Shown here: piece after piece, positions 1 through 6,052 of the stretch
Numbering within the stretch: the first letter of the stretch is position 1
How the letters are laid out: every line of letters starts with the position of its first letter
Source: Rubrivirga sp.
Lineage (GTDB): Bacteria; Bacteroidota; Rhodothermia; Rhodothermales; Rubricoccaceae
DNA: 6,119 nt
Assembly (NCBI GenBank): GCA_012269805.1
Contig: JAAXJP010000707.1
Span: 1-6,119, forward strand
Reading direction: 5' to 3'
Notes under the pieces: model-generated
Seen by the model: the letters and a program-made list of their open reading frames with translations, nothing else
Told to the model about the DNA's origin: nothing
Database searches by the model: none
Made by a program: the position numbers and the translations under genes

Positions 1-1
1 A

Positions 2-1741
2 GCGGACGCCGCCCCCGGCGTCCCCGCCCTCCCCGGCATCCAGCCCCGCGACGGGTTCGCGCTGCGCGACGGCCAGCAGACGTTCCTCGAGCGGTGGGCC
101 GAGGCGCTCGAGAAGGGCGAGCGGAACGCGCTCGGCGTGTTCGTCCCGGGCTACGGCAAGACCATCACGGCCCTCGCCAGCTACGCCGTCGCGCGGGCCC
201 TCGGCGTCTGCGACCGGCTCGTGGTGTTCGTCCCCCGCGGCAACCTCCGCGACCAGTACGCCGACGCCGACGAGCTCGCGCAGGTCTTCCACTGGCTCGG
301 CGCCCCGCCCGTCAGCTTCTGCTCGGCGGACTCGGACCGCGTCTTCCTCAAGAACCTCGACACCGAGGTCGTGGTCACGACCTACCAGTACGCCTCGGGC
401 GAGCGCGGCAACGAGGCGCTCGTCGAGTACTGCCGCCGCGCGAAGGCCCTCTTCGTGTTCGACGAGGTCCACCACCTCGCCGACGACGGGACGTGGGCGA
501 GGGCCATCGAGAAGTTCCCCCACGCCGCCTCTGTGGCGCTCTCGGGGACCCCGATGCGGAGCGACAACAAGTCCCTCTTCGGCGTGCCCGTGACGACCGA
601 CGCTGAGGGGTTCGAGTACTACGAGGCCCTCCACGAGGTCGGGATGCGCGAGGCCCACGCCGAGGGCGGCATCCTCAAGCGCGTCGACGCCCACGTCGTC
701 GACTACGCCGTGCGGATGGTGCGCACGGACACCGGCGAGGAGGTCGAGGTCTCGCTCACGGCCCTCCGCGACGACCCCGAGGCGAGCCGCGACGTCGACG
801 CGTACCTCGCGCGGCGGAAGCTCCGGTTCCACGAGGTCTACCTCGACACGCTGCTCCGTCCGGCGTTCGAGCGGTTCGCCCACAAGCGCGGCGCGCTCGC
901 GCGGCAGATGGCCCGGTCCGGCAGCTTCTCGGGCTACCGCGACCACCAGATGCTCGTCATCGGGATGAGCAACCTCCACGCGGCGTCGATCCTCGACTTC
1001 GTGCGGCGCCACTTCCCCGACGTCCGCTCGGCGCGGATCGGGCAGGACGTCCCGGCGGGCGAGCGGCAGGAGCTGCTCGACATGTACCGCCGCGGCGAGA
1101 TCGACGTGATGGTCCAGGTCGACATGATCGGCGAGGGGACGGACATCAAGCCGATCTCGGTGCTGGTCAAGGCCGACCTCGTGCGGGCCGTCGGCAAGAC
1201 GATGCAGCAGGTCTTCCGCGGGATGCGCTACGTGCCGCAGTGGCCCGAGGAGGCCAACACCTGCGACCTCTACGCGGCCGAGGACTCGGGCGTGGCCGAG
1301 ACGCTCCGCTGGATCGCGGCCGAGGAGAAGCTGGGCACGAAAAAGTCGAAGGGCGGCCAGGGCGGCGGCGAGGGCCCGACGTCTGAGCAGACCGAGCACA
1401 GCGTGTGGGAGCTCAAGTCGGTCCGCCAGGGCGCCGCGCAGACGCTGTCGCTGGAGCAGATGCCGGGCTACCGGTCCTCGGCCGACTTCCACCGCGAGGT
1501 CCCGCAGGAGCGAAAAAAGCCGGTCGCCATCGACGTCGCGGCGCGCGAGCGGGAGCTCCGCCAGACGTGCGCCGAGCTGGCCAAGGAGCTCAGCTACGCC
1601 GCCGACGTCTCGGTCCGCGAGGTCCACGCGGCCTGGAAGCGCCAGGTCCGCGGGCAGGCACAGGCCGACGCGAGCGTGGTCGAGCTGGCGAAGAAGATGA
1701 CGTGGCTGGAGCGCTCCCTCCGCGCCGGCCGGCTGCTCTGA
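2..1741 (+). CDS. SF2 DEAD/DEAH-type helicase, 5'-truncated by window edge
   Basis: Open in this frame from base 2 to TGA at 1739-1741, giving 579 visible residues; the true start lies left of the window. A start at GTG 137 is unlikely because it would remove the upstream LRDGQQTFLERW segment (about residues 20-32), which resembles the region that precedes Walker A in SF2 helicases. Visible motifs: Walker A PGYGKT (49-54), motif Ia-like VPRGNLRDQ, motif Ib-like VVTTYQ, Walker B DEVHH (154-158), motif III SGTP (181-184), motif IV-like MLVIGMSN (from 317), motif V GEGTDIKP (377-384) and motif VI QQVFRGMR (402-409). Both RecA-like lobes are therefore present and ATPase activity is expected; the substrate, DNA or RNA, cannot be told. 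A basic, glycine-rich linker (about 447-459) leads to a C-terminal region of about 115 residues with charged helices, which I cannot assign. It converges with the methyltransferase gene. The role could be repair, phage-derived or defence-related; the context does not decide. Confidence 0.9.
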   Translation, partial: ADAAPGVPALPGIQPRDGFALRDGQQTFLERWAEALEKGERNALGVFVPGYGKTITALASYAVARALGVCDRLVVFVPRGNLRDQYADADELAQVFHWLGAPPVSFCSADSDRVFLKNLDTEVVVTTYQYASGERGNEALVEYCRRAKALFVFDEVHHLADDGTWARAIEKFPHAASVALSGTPMRSDNKSLFGVPVTTDAEGFEYYEALHEVGMREAHAEGGILKRVDAHVVDYAVRMVRTDTGEEVEVSLTALRDDPEASRDVDAYLARRKLRFHEVYLDTLLRPAFERFAHKRGALARQMARSGSFSGYRDHQMLVIGMSNLHAASILDFVRRHFPDVRSARIGQDVPAGERQELLDMYRRGEIDVMVQVDMIGEGTDIKPISVLVKADLVRAVGKTMQQVFRGMRYVPQWPEEANTCDLYAAEDSGVAETLRWIAAEEKLGTKKSKGGQGGGEGPTSEQTEHSVWELKSVRQGAAQTLSLEQMPGYRSSADFHREVPQERKKPVAIDVAARERELRQTCAELAKELSYAADVSVREVHAAWKRQVRGQAQADASVVELAKKMTWLERSLRAGRLL

Positions 1742-1746
1742 CCTCC

Positions 1747-1774
1747 CCCACCTCGGCGCCGAGGCGGAGCGAGC
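1747..1774. repeat. Palindrome-centred intergenic repeat, copy 1
   Basis: The core cctcggcgccgagg (1751-1764) is a perfect 14-bp palindrome. The same core recurs at 2457-2470. Read in the same direction, the two 28-bp copies differ at only three positions (1750/2456, 1765/2471, 1770/2476). Read in opposite directions, 20 bp (1748-1767 against 2454-2473) match without a mismatch. The copy fills most of the short gap between two convergent genes. It could be a dispersed REP-like element, a terminator hairpin or a protein-binding site. Confidence 0.7.
1751..1764. terminator. Possible bidirectional terminator hairpin
   Basis: The palindrome can fold on either strand into a 5-bp stem (cctcg/cgagg) with a gcgc loop. 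It lies 9 bp after the helicase stop and 13 bp after the methyltransferase stop, where a shared terminator would be expected. No T-run follows on either strand, and the same palindrome also occurs in a divergent promoter region where no terminator is needed. The terminator reading is therefore weak. Confidence 0.3.
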
Positions 1775-1777
1775 CGA

Positions 1778-2401
1778 CTATGCCGGCCGCGTCCCGGCCG
1801 CCACGTAGAGCTGGCCGCCGAACGTTTTCGGGTCGGCCGGGAGATCCGTCCGCTCGACGTCGTCGGCCGCCGCCCTGAGCGGGCGCCACACCTCGCGAGA
1901 GAAGTCCGCCCGGGCGACGAGCTCGACGGACCGGGTGGCCGCGGTCCGCTCCGCCGCGACCACGTCGAACAGGACGAGCCGGCCGCCGGGACGGACGAGC
2001 CCGAACAGCCGCTCGAACGTGGCCTCCCAGTCCGGCAGCGCCGTCAGCCCGAGAGCGCAGAGGACGCCGTCGACGTGAGGCCGGCCGAGAGCGGCCTCGA
2101 CAAGGGCCGCGTCGACGTCCTCCGCCCGCGCCTTCCGGAGCGTGACGCCCGACCAGCCGGCCCGTTCGACGCGCCGCCGCGCCCGCCGCAGCATCCCGCC
2201 CGACGCGTCGACGCCCAGCACGCTCCCCCCGGGTCCGACCGCCTCGGTGAGCCCGCTGAGGCTCTGCCCCGTCCCGCACGGGAGGTCGAGGACGGCGTCG
2301 CCGTCGGCGAGGTGGAGCGCCTCGACGGCCGCCGGGCGGAACGGCGCGTAGAGGTCTTCGAGCGCGCGGTCGTAGAACAGGGAGAAGACGTCGTACCACA
2401 T
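1778..2401 (-). CDS. Class I SAM-dependent methyltransferase
   Basis: A 207-residue protein, ATG at 2401-2399 and TAG at 1780-1778. It shows the Rossmann-fold methyltransferase signature: motif I VLDLPCGTGQS (37-47), which binds the methionine part of S-adenosylmethionine; the acidic residue ending strand 2 in LGVDAS (D65), which would hold the ribose; a motif II-like VDGVLCALGLTALPDW (110-125); and LVRPGGRLVLFDV (135-147), typical of the strand 5 region. The N-terminal YDVFSLFYDRALEDLYAPFR resembles the lid helix of UbiE- and PmtA-like small-molecule or lipid methyltransferases. The substrate is not identifiable. The frame stays open far upstream, to 2848, but that extension is arginine/proline-rich and antisense to the transporter gene. 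The chosen ATG lies 21 nt after a promoter-like box and has no Shine-Dalgarno sequence. It is divergent from the transporter gene and monocistronic. Confidence 0.85.
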   Translation of the reverse strand: MWYDVFSLFYDRALEDLYAPFRPAAVEALHLADGDAVLDLPCGTGQSLSGLTEAVGPGGSVLGVDASGGMLRRARRRVERAGWSGVTLRKARAEDVDAALVEAALGRPHVDGVLCALGLTALPDWEATFERLFGLVRPGGRLVLFDVVAAERTAATRSVELVARADFSREVWRPLRAAADDVERTDLPADPKTFGGQLYVAAGTRPA

Positions 2402-2422
2402 GGCGACTCGGTCACGGACCGA

Positions 2423-2430
2423 CAAGGGTA
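2423..2430 (-). promoter_or_regulatory. Candidate -7 box for the methyltransferase gene
   Basis: On the minus strand the box reads TACCCTTG, matching 5 of the 6 fixed positions of the Bacteroidota -7 element TAnnTTTG. Exactly 21 nt separate it from the ATG, the same distance as for the boxes at 2521-2528 and 6053-6060. No clear TTG-type -33 element is visible upstream; instead the palindromic repeat ends 26 nt upstream. Confidence 0.45.
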
Positions 2431-2452
2431 CCGCTGCGGCCGGGATCCTCGG

Positions 2453-2480
2453 CCCGCCTCGGCGCCGAGGTGGAGGGAGC
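2453..2480. repeat. Palindrome-centred intergenic repeat, copy 2
   Basis: Second copy of the repeat at 1747-1774, with the same perfect palindrome cctcggcgccgagg at 2457-2470. Here it sits between the divergent methyltransferase and transporter genes, 26 bp upstream of the methyltransferase -7-like box and 50 bp upstream of the transporter box. This copy has ccg...tgg flanks that extend the hairpin through one G-T wobble. The location suits an operator or activator site better than a terminator. A dispersed intergenic repeat is equally possible. Confidence 0.7.
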
Positions 2481-2520
2481 GGGCGTGACGACCCGGGATC
2501 GCGCGGCCGGCCGGCCCCGG

Positions 2521-2528
2521 TATCTTCG
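2521..2528 (+). promoter_or_regulatory. Candidate -7 box for the transporter operon
   Basis: The box TATCTTCG matches 5 of the 6 fixed positions of the Bacteroidota -7 element TAnnTTTG and is AT-rich against the very GC-rich stretch before it. It ends 21 nt before the ATG at 2550, which implies a leader of roughly 15 nt with no room for regulatory RNA structure. No recognisable -33 element is seen. Confidence 0.5.
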
Positions 2529-2549
2529 CGGCTTCCCACTCCCTCCCGC

Positions 2550-3941
2550 ATGGACCTCGTCTCGATCGGCCGCGGCCTCCTCGGCCTCGTCGGCATCCTC
2601 GCCATCGCCTTCGCCCTCTCCTCCGACCGCCGCCGGGTCAGCTGGCGGACCGTCGGGGCGGGCGTCGCGCTCCAGCTCGTGTTCGCGGTCCTGTTTCTGA
2701 AGGGGGAGGTCCTCGCCGAGACGTTCGCGCCGTTCGGCTGGCCGAAGGCGGCGTTCGCGTGGGTGGCCGGCCTGTTCGTGCGGTTCCTCTCGGCCGTCGA
2801 GGCCGGCGCGACGTTCGTGTTCGGGACGCTCGCGCTGTCGCCCGGCACGGAGGGCTCGCTGGGCTTCTTCTTTTTCGCCTACGTGCTGCCGACGGTCATC
2901 GTGTTCGCGTCGCTCATGTCGATCCTGTACTACCTCGGCGTCATGCAGTGGATCGTGCGCGGCGTGGCCTACGTGGTCCGGCGGGCGCTCGGGACGAGCG
3001 GGCCGGAGTCGCTGTCGGTCAGCGCGAACATCTTCGTGGGGCAGACCGAGGCCCCGCTCGTCATCAAGCCCTACGTCAAGCGGCTCACACGCTCGGAGCT
3101 CATGGCCGTCATGACGGGCGGGATGGCGACGATCGCCGGCGGCGTGCTCGCGAGCTACGTCGCGTTCCTGGGCGAGCGCTACGCGAACGTAGCCGGGATC
3201 GCGGTCGAGGCCGGCCAACAGCTGTTCGCCGAGCAGCTCCTGGGCGCGAGCGTGATGGCCGCGCCGGCCGCGCTCGTCCTCGCCAAGATCCTCGTTCCCG
3301 AACGGGAGCCGGTCGCCGACGCGGCGGCCGTGCCCGAGACCGACGCGGGCGAGGCCACCCAACCGTCGACGTCCAGCGACGAGGCCCACGAGGCGGCCGT
3401 CGAAGACATCGCGGACCCCGGCCCCAAAAACCTCATCGACGCCGCGGCCACGGGCGCCGCCGACGGGCTCCAGCTGGCGCTCAACATCGGCGCGATGCTC
3501 ATCGCGTTCCTCGCGCTCATCGCCATGCTCAACGGCATCATCGACTGGGCGGCCGGCCTGTTCGGCTACACGATGACGCTCGAGAGCATCCTCGGCGTCG
3601 TCCTCGCCCCGGTCGCGTGGCTCATCGGCGTCCCCACCGCCGACATCACGACGTTCGGCGGGTTTCTCGGGACGAAGGTGATCGCCAACGAGTTCGTCGC
3701 CTACAGCCAGCTCGCCGACGCCATCGGCGTGGGCACCCTCGACCCGAAGACCGTCGTGATGGCGACGTTCGCGCTGTGCGGCTTCGCCAACCTGTCGTCG
3801 ATCGGGATCCAGATCGGCGGGATCGGGCCACTGGCGCCAGAGCGGACGGGCGAGATCGCCTCGCTCGGCCTCCGGGCCGTCCTCGCGGGCACGCTCGCCA
3901 ACCTCATGACGGCCACGATCGCGGGCGTGCTCCTGGGGTGA
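2550..3941 (+). CDS. nupC: NupC-family concentrative nucleoside transporter (CNT)
   Basis: A 463-residue inner-membrane protein that should import nucleosides driven by a Na+ or H+ gradient. The family signatures are clear: SANIFVGQTEAPLVIKPYV (158-176; hairpin 1 and substrate/cation site, with N160 and GQTE 164-167), MTGGMATIAGGVLASYVAF (188-206), NEFVAYSQL (380-388) and ATFALCGFANLSSIGIQIGG (405-424), including the F412, N414 and S417 positions that contact nucleoside in the Vibrio cholerae CNT structure. Many hydrophobic segments span the protein, from residues 9-23 to 443-462. A hydrophilic, acidic stretch at about 250-292 separates the N- and C-terminal halves. The length is a little above the roughly 400 residues usual for bacterial CNTs, mainly because of this insert. 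The frame is open back to 2400, but those 50 extra residues are arginine/proline-rich non-coding translation and would place the start upstream of the likely promoter. Its stop overlaps the KptA start. Nucleoside specificity cannot be read. Confidence 0.93.
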   Translation: MDLVSIGRGLLGLVGILAIAFALSSDRRRVSWRTVGAGVALQLVFAVLFLKGEVLAETFAPFGWPKAAFAWVAGLFVRFLSAVEAGATFVFGTLALSPGTEGSLGFFFFAYVLPTVIVFASLMSILYYLGVMQWIVRGVAYVVRRALGTSGPESLSVSANIFVGQTEAPLVIKPYVKRLTRSELMAVMTGGMATIAGGVLASYVAFLGERYANVAGIAVEAGQQLFAEQLLGASVMAAPAALVLAKILVPEREPVADAAAVPETDAGEATQPSTSSDEAHEAAVEDIADPGPKNLIDAAATGAADGLQLALNIGAMLIAFLALIAMLNGIIDWAAGLFGYTMTLESILGVVLAPVAWLIGVPTADITTFGGFLGTKVIANEFVAYSQLADAIGVGTLDPKTVVMATFALCGFANLSSIGIQIGGIGPLAPERTGEIASLGLRAVLAGTLANLMTATIAGVLLG

Positions 3942-4489
3942 TGGGCTCCTCGTCCGACCAAGCCCTCAGCAAGTTCCTCTCGTTCGCGCTCCGCCACCGG
4001 CCCGACGCGGTGGGACTCGTTCTCGACACGGGCGGGTGGGCCGAGGTCGACGATGTCCTCCGCGCCGCCCGTGACCGCGGGTACGACGTCGACCGTGAGC
4101 GGCTGGCGCGGCTGGTCCGCGAGAGCGACAAGCAGCGGTTCGCCACCGACGGCGACCGGATCCGGGCCAACCAGGGCCACAGCATCGACGTCGACCTCGG
4201 CCTCGCACCTCTCGACCCACCGGGGGCCCTCTACCACGGCACGGCTCGCCGTGTGCTCAACGCCATCCTGTCGGGCGGCCTCCGCCGCCAGTCCCGCCAC
4301 CACGTCCACCTCTCCGCCGACGCCGCGACGGCCCGTGCGGTCGGTGCCCGACACGGCCACCCCGTTGTGCTTGTCGTGGACGCGGGCCGGATGGCCACGG
4401 ATGGCCACGTGTTCTTCCGATCCGCGAACGGCGTCTGGCTCACCGACCACGTCCCGCCGCAGTACCTCACGACCGCTGAGCGGCGGTAG
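3941..4489 (+). CDS. kptA: RNA 2'-phosphotransferase (Tpt1/KptA)
   Basis: A 182-residue cytoplasmic enzyme that transfers an internal RNA 2'-phosphate to NAD+, yielding 2'-OH RNA, ADP-ribose 1''-2'' cyclic phosphate and nicotinamide. An N-terminal winged-helix lobe (about 1-90) begins SKFLSFALRHRPDAVGLVLD (10-29), nearly matching E. coli KptA. The catalytic tetrad of the family is intact: R18 and H19 in LRH, R66 in KQRF, and R119 in SRHHVHLS. Other hallmarks are IRANQGHS (74-81), YHGT (98-101) in the NAD+-binding ADP-ribosyltransferase lobe, HLSADAATARAVGAR (123-137) and NGVWLTDHVP (163-172). Length and motif spacing fit a complete, active protein. The ATG shares its A with the TGA of the transporter gene (TGATG), so it is probably translationally coupled. 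Bacteria lack the yeast-type tRNA splicing that produces 2'-phosphates, so the native substrate is unknown; RNA repair or ADP-ribosylation of RNA or DNA ends have been considered for the family. Confidence 0.96.
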   Translation: MGSSSDQALSKFLSFALRHRPDAVGLVLDTGGWAEVDDVLRAARDRGYDVDRERLARLVRESDKQRFATDGDRIRANQGHSIDVDLGLAPLDPPGALYHGTARRVLNAILSGGLRRQSRHHVHLSADAATARAVGARHGHPVVLVVDAGRMATDGHVFFRSANGVWLTDHVPPQYLTTAERR

Positions 4490-4535
4490 GCACCCCACCT
4501 TGGGATCCGCTCCGGTCCTCGGCCATTCCCCACCC

Positions 4536-5003
4536 GTGCTCCTCGCCGTCGACCTCGGGCTCCGCACCGGCCTCGCGCTCTACGGGCGCGACGGGCGGCT
4601 CGTCTCGTACCGCTCCCAGAACCTCGGGACGAGGGCACGCCTCCGCCGGGCCGCCGGCTCCGTCCTCAGCGACCACGCCGACGCCCAACGCCTCGTGCTG
4701 GAGGGCGGCGGCGACATCGCCGACATCTGGAAAAAGGCGGCCGAGCGGGCCGAGCGGCGGGTCCGCGTGATCGACGCGGGCGTGTGGCGGCGGGCGCTCC
4801 TCCTCCCCCGCGAGCAACGCTCCGGCGCCGGCGCGAAGGACGCTGCCGATGGCCTCGCGCGAGCCGTCATCGAGTGGAGCGGGGCGCCGCGCCCGAAGGG
4901 GGCCCTCCGCCACGACGCGGCCGAGGCCATCGCCGTCGGCCTCTGGGGCGTGATCGACGCCGGGTGGATCGGCGGCGTGCCCGAGGCGGTCAGTCGCCGC
5001 TGA
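4536..5003 (+). CDS. Small RuvC/RNase H-fold nuclease-like protein
   Basis: A 155-residue protein that opens with LLAVDLGLRTGLALYGRDGR (2-21), the first strand-hairpin of the RuvC/RNase H fold with the acidic D6. It then has LVLEGGGD (53-60) with E56 at the end of a strand, VIDAGVW (78-84), and a C-terminal RHDAAEAIAVGLWGV (125-139) like the HDAADA helix that gives RuvC its last acidic residues (D127, E130). The layout D, E, then D/E matches a metal-dependent resolvase or nuclease active site. It is close to RuvC in length (about 160-170) but too divergent to be called ruvC. Activity is inferred from motifs only. The start is uncertain: GTG at 4536 begins just before the first strand, and an in-frame TTG at 4500 would add 12 low-complexity residues. 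It follows kptA by 46 nt on the same strand, and its last 14 bp overlap the oppositely transcribed ACT gene. Confidence 0.75.
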   Translation: MLLAVDLGLRTGLALYGRDGRLVSYRSQNLGTRARLRRAAGSVLSDHADAQRLVLEGGGDIADIWKKAAERAERRVRVIDAGVWRRALLLPREQRSGAGAKDAADGLARAVIEWSGAPRPKGALRHDAAEAIAVGLWGVIDAGWIGGVPEAVSRR

Positions 5004-5004
5004 C
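4989..5004. other. Small inverted repeat spanning two convergent stop codons
   Basis: The arms gtcag (4989-4993) and ctgac (5000-5004) enclose a 6-nt loop and contain the TGA stops of the minus-strand ACT gene and the plus-strand RuvC-like gene. Opposed TGA codons are complementary by nature, so part of the symmetry is automatic. A 5-bp stem without a T-run is a poor terminator. No better terminator is visible between the two converging operons. Confidence 0.3.
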
Positions 5005-5370
5005 GACGTCGTGCCCGGCGGCGCGGAGCGCCCCGACCGCGTCGGTCAGCCGGTCCGCCTTCACGAGCAGAACGTCGGTGTCGAACGTCGAGACGGCGAA
5101 GATGGAGACGTCCGCCTCGGCGAGTGAACGGGCGAGGCCAGCGAGGACGCCGGTCAGCGCGAAGTCGAGCGGCCCGCGCACGCGGAGCGCGCGCCACCCG
5201 CGCTCGGCCGTCACGCCCTCGGGCACGGCGCCCTCGGCGCAGACGACCGACAGCTCGGCGTCGGTCCGCGTCACGCTCCACAGCGCGCCCGCCTGCATCC
5301 ACGGCGCCACCGAGGCGGACGGGGCCAGCCGGCACACGGCGAGGCGGCCGGGGAGCACGTCGAGCGTCAC
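4990..5370 (-). CDS. ACT/CASTOR-type amino-acid-binding domain protein
   Basis: A 126-residue cytoplasmic protein of the COG3603 type, two ACT-like modules as in the CASTOR/ACT_7 family. The first module has the family pattern LDVLPGRLAVCRLAP (3-17), then WSVTRTDAELSVVC (31-44). The second contains GWRALRVRGPLDFALTGVLAGL (58-79) and SIFAVSTFDTDVLLVK (89-104), the most conserved stretch of the family, ending with an AAGH (117-120) turn. ACT modules bind amino acids or other small ligands; the animal relative CASTOR1 binds arginine, but bacterial ligands are mostly unknown, so the role is open. There is no enzyme domain attached. The start is taken as GTG at 5370-5368, which keeps the whole family N-terminus and lies 4 nt after the stop of the upstream lipoprotein gene, so co-transcription is likely. 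Its 3' end overlaps the RuvC-like gene tail by 14 bp. Confidence 0.87.
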   Translation of the reverse strand: MTLDVLPGRLAVCRLAPSASVAPWMQAGALWSVTRTDAELSVVCAEGAVPEGVTAERGWRALRVRGPLDFALTGVLAGLARSLAEADVSIFAVSTFDTDVLLVKADRLTDAVGALRAAGHDVVSGD

Positions 5371-5374
5371 GCCC

Positions 5375-6031
5375 CTACGCCCCGAAGTCGCTCGAGACGT
5401 GGACCCAGTTCGGGATCTCGACGCCGCCCACGCGCCCGGCCGCCGGGCGGACCCACGCGTCGGTAAACGTGCTGCTGAGGACGCGGCGCATAAAGATCTG
5501 GTCGAGCGCGGTGCCCGTCCCCTCCACCAGCTTGATCGCGACGGGCTCGTTGGCCTCGTCGACGTAGACCTGGACGGCGATCCGGCCCGACGCGTCCGAG
5601 AGGCTGTCGGGGACGGCGAGCGGCTCGGCGGGCGGGTCGTAACGCGAGGCGTTGTAGCGCTGGAAAAAGTCGGTCTTGATCTGGTTCACGAGCGCGTCGG
5701 CCGCCGCGCCGTAGTCCTCGCCCTCCGGGACGCCGGCCTGGACGTCGTCGAGGAACTCGGCGGCGAAGACCGAATCGACCGTCTCGGGGTCGGTCCGGTA
5801 GATGTCCGTCATCTGCTCCTGGACCCAGCGGACGAACTCGGACTCGTCGCGGGCGACGCCCATGGCCTCGATCGTCGTGAGGTCGCGGAAGGCGGCCGTC
5901 GTGTCGGTCCCCGGGAGGTACCAGCGCGTCGGGGTGGCCTCGACCCAGCCCTCGGGCGGCGTGGCCGGCGGGCCCGGCTCGGAGCAGGCGGCGAGCGTGG
6001 CGAGGGCGAGGAGCAGCAGGGCGGGGCGCAT
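5375..6031 (-). CDS. Lipoprotein with TonB-C-like domain
   Basis: A 218-residue protein starting with a short signal peptide: MR, a hydrophobic stretch (3-14) and a lipobox LAAC with the lipidated Cys at 16. A proline-rich tether (17-27) follows. It should be anchored in the cell envelope by signal peptidase II processing. The middle (about 28-140) is acidic and I do not recognise it. Residues 148-213 resemble a TonB C-terminal fold: GRIAVQVYVDEANEPVAIK (149-167), then a helix-like ALDQIFMRRVLSSTF (175-189), and a final strand region ending PNWVHV (207-212). That pattern is common in Bacteroidota in energy-transducer and cell-envelope proteins, but with a lipid anchor in place of the TonB transmembrane helix it is unlikely to be a working TonB. 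The start ATG at 6031-6029 lies 21 nt after a promoter-like box and has no Shine-Dalgarno sequence. It is the first gene of a probable two-gene operon. The TonB-C assignment is moderate. Confidence 0.82.
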   Translation of the reverse strand: MRPALLLLALATLAACSEPGPPATPPEGWVEATPTRWYLPGTDTTAAFRDLTTIEAMGVARDESEFVRWVQEQMTDIYRTDPETVDSVFAAEFLDDVQAGVPEGEDYGAAADALVNQIKTDFFQRYNASRYDPPAEPLAVPDSLSDASGRIAVQVYVDEANEPVAIKLVEGTGTALDQIFMRRVLSSTFTDAWVRPAAGRVGGVEIPNWVHVSSDFGA

Positions 6032-6052
6032 CGGGATCGGATCGGTGGGAGG

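Noticed and set aside
1590..2399. Long minus-strand frame alongside the methyltransferase gene
   Set aside because: Its product is dominated by Arg, Gly and Ala, as expected for an out-of-frame reading of GC-rich coding DNA, and it has no recognisable motif.
1747..2480. Methyltransferase plus flanking repeats as an insertion sequence
   Set aside because: No transposase is present and I saw no target-site duplication outside the repeats. The gene is an ordinary methyltransferase with base usage like its neighbours.
2400..2549. N-terminal extension of the transporter frame upstream to 2400
   Set aside because: The 50 extra residues are arginine/proline/glycine-rich translation of the intergenic region. 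They cross the repeat and the likely promoter, and CNT homology begins at the ATG at 2550.
2402..2848. Open frame extending the methyltransferase N-terminus to 2848 on the minus strand
   Set aside because: The extension is antisense to the transporter gene and low in complexity. The methyltransferase fold starts at the ATG at 2401, downstream of a promoter-like box.
2759..3940. In-frame 5' extension of kptA inside the transporter gene
   Set aside because: It is an arginine-rich shadow of the transporter. KptA family homology begins near the ATG at 3941.
4389..4408. Tandem 10-bp repeat ggatggccac inside kptA
   Set aside because: Ten bases is not a multiple of three, and the encoded segment aligns with the usual KptA length, so it is probably coincidental rather than a recent duplication.
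4500..4535. TTG at 4500 as start of the RuvC-like gene
   Set aside because: It would add 12 residues without similarity to the fold. GTG at 4536 directly precedes the first strand, but the TTG cannot be fully excluded.
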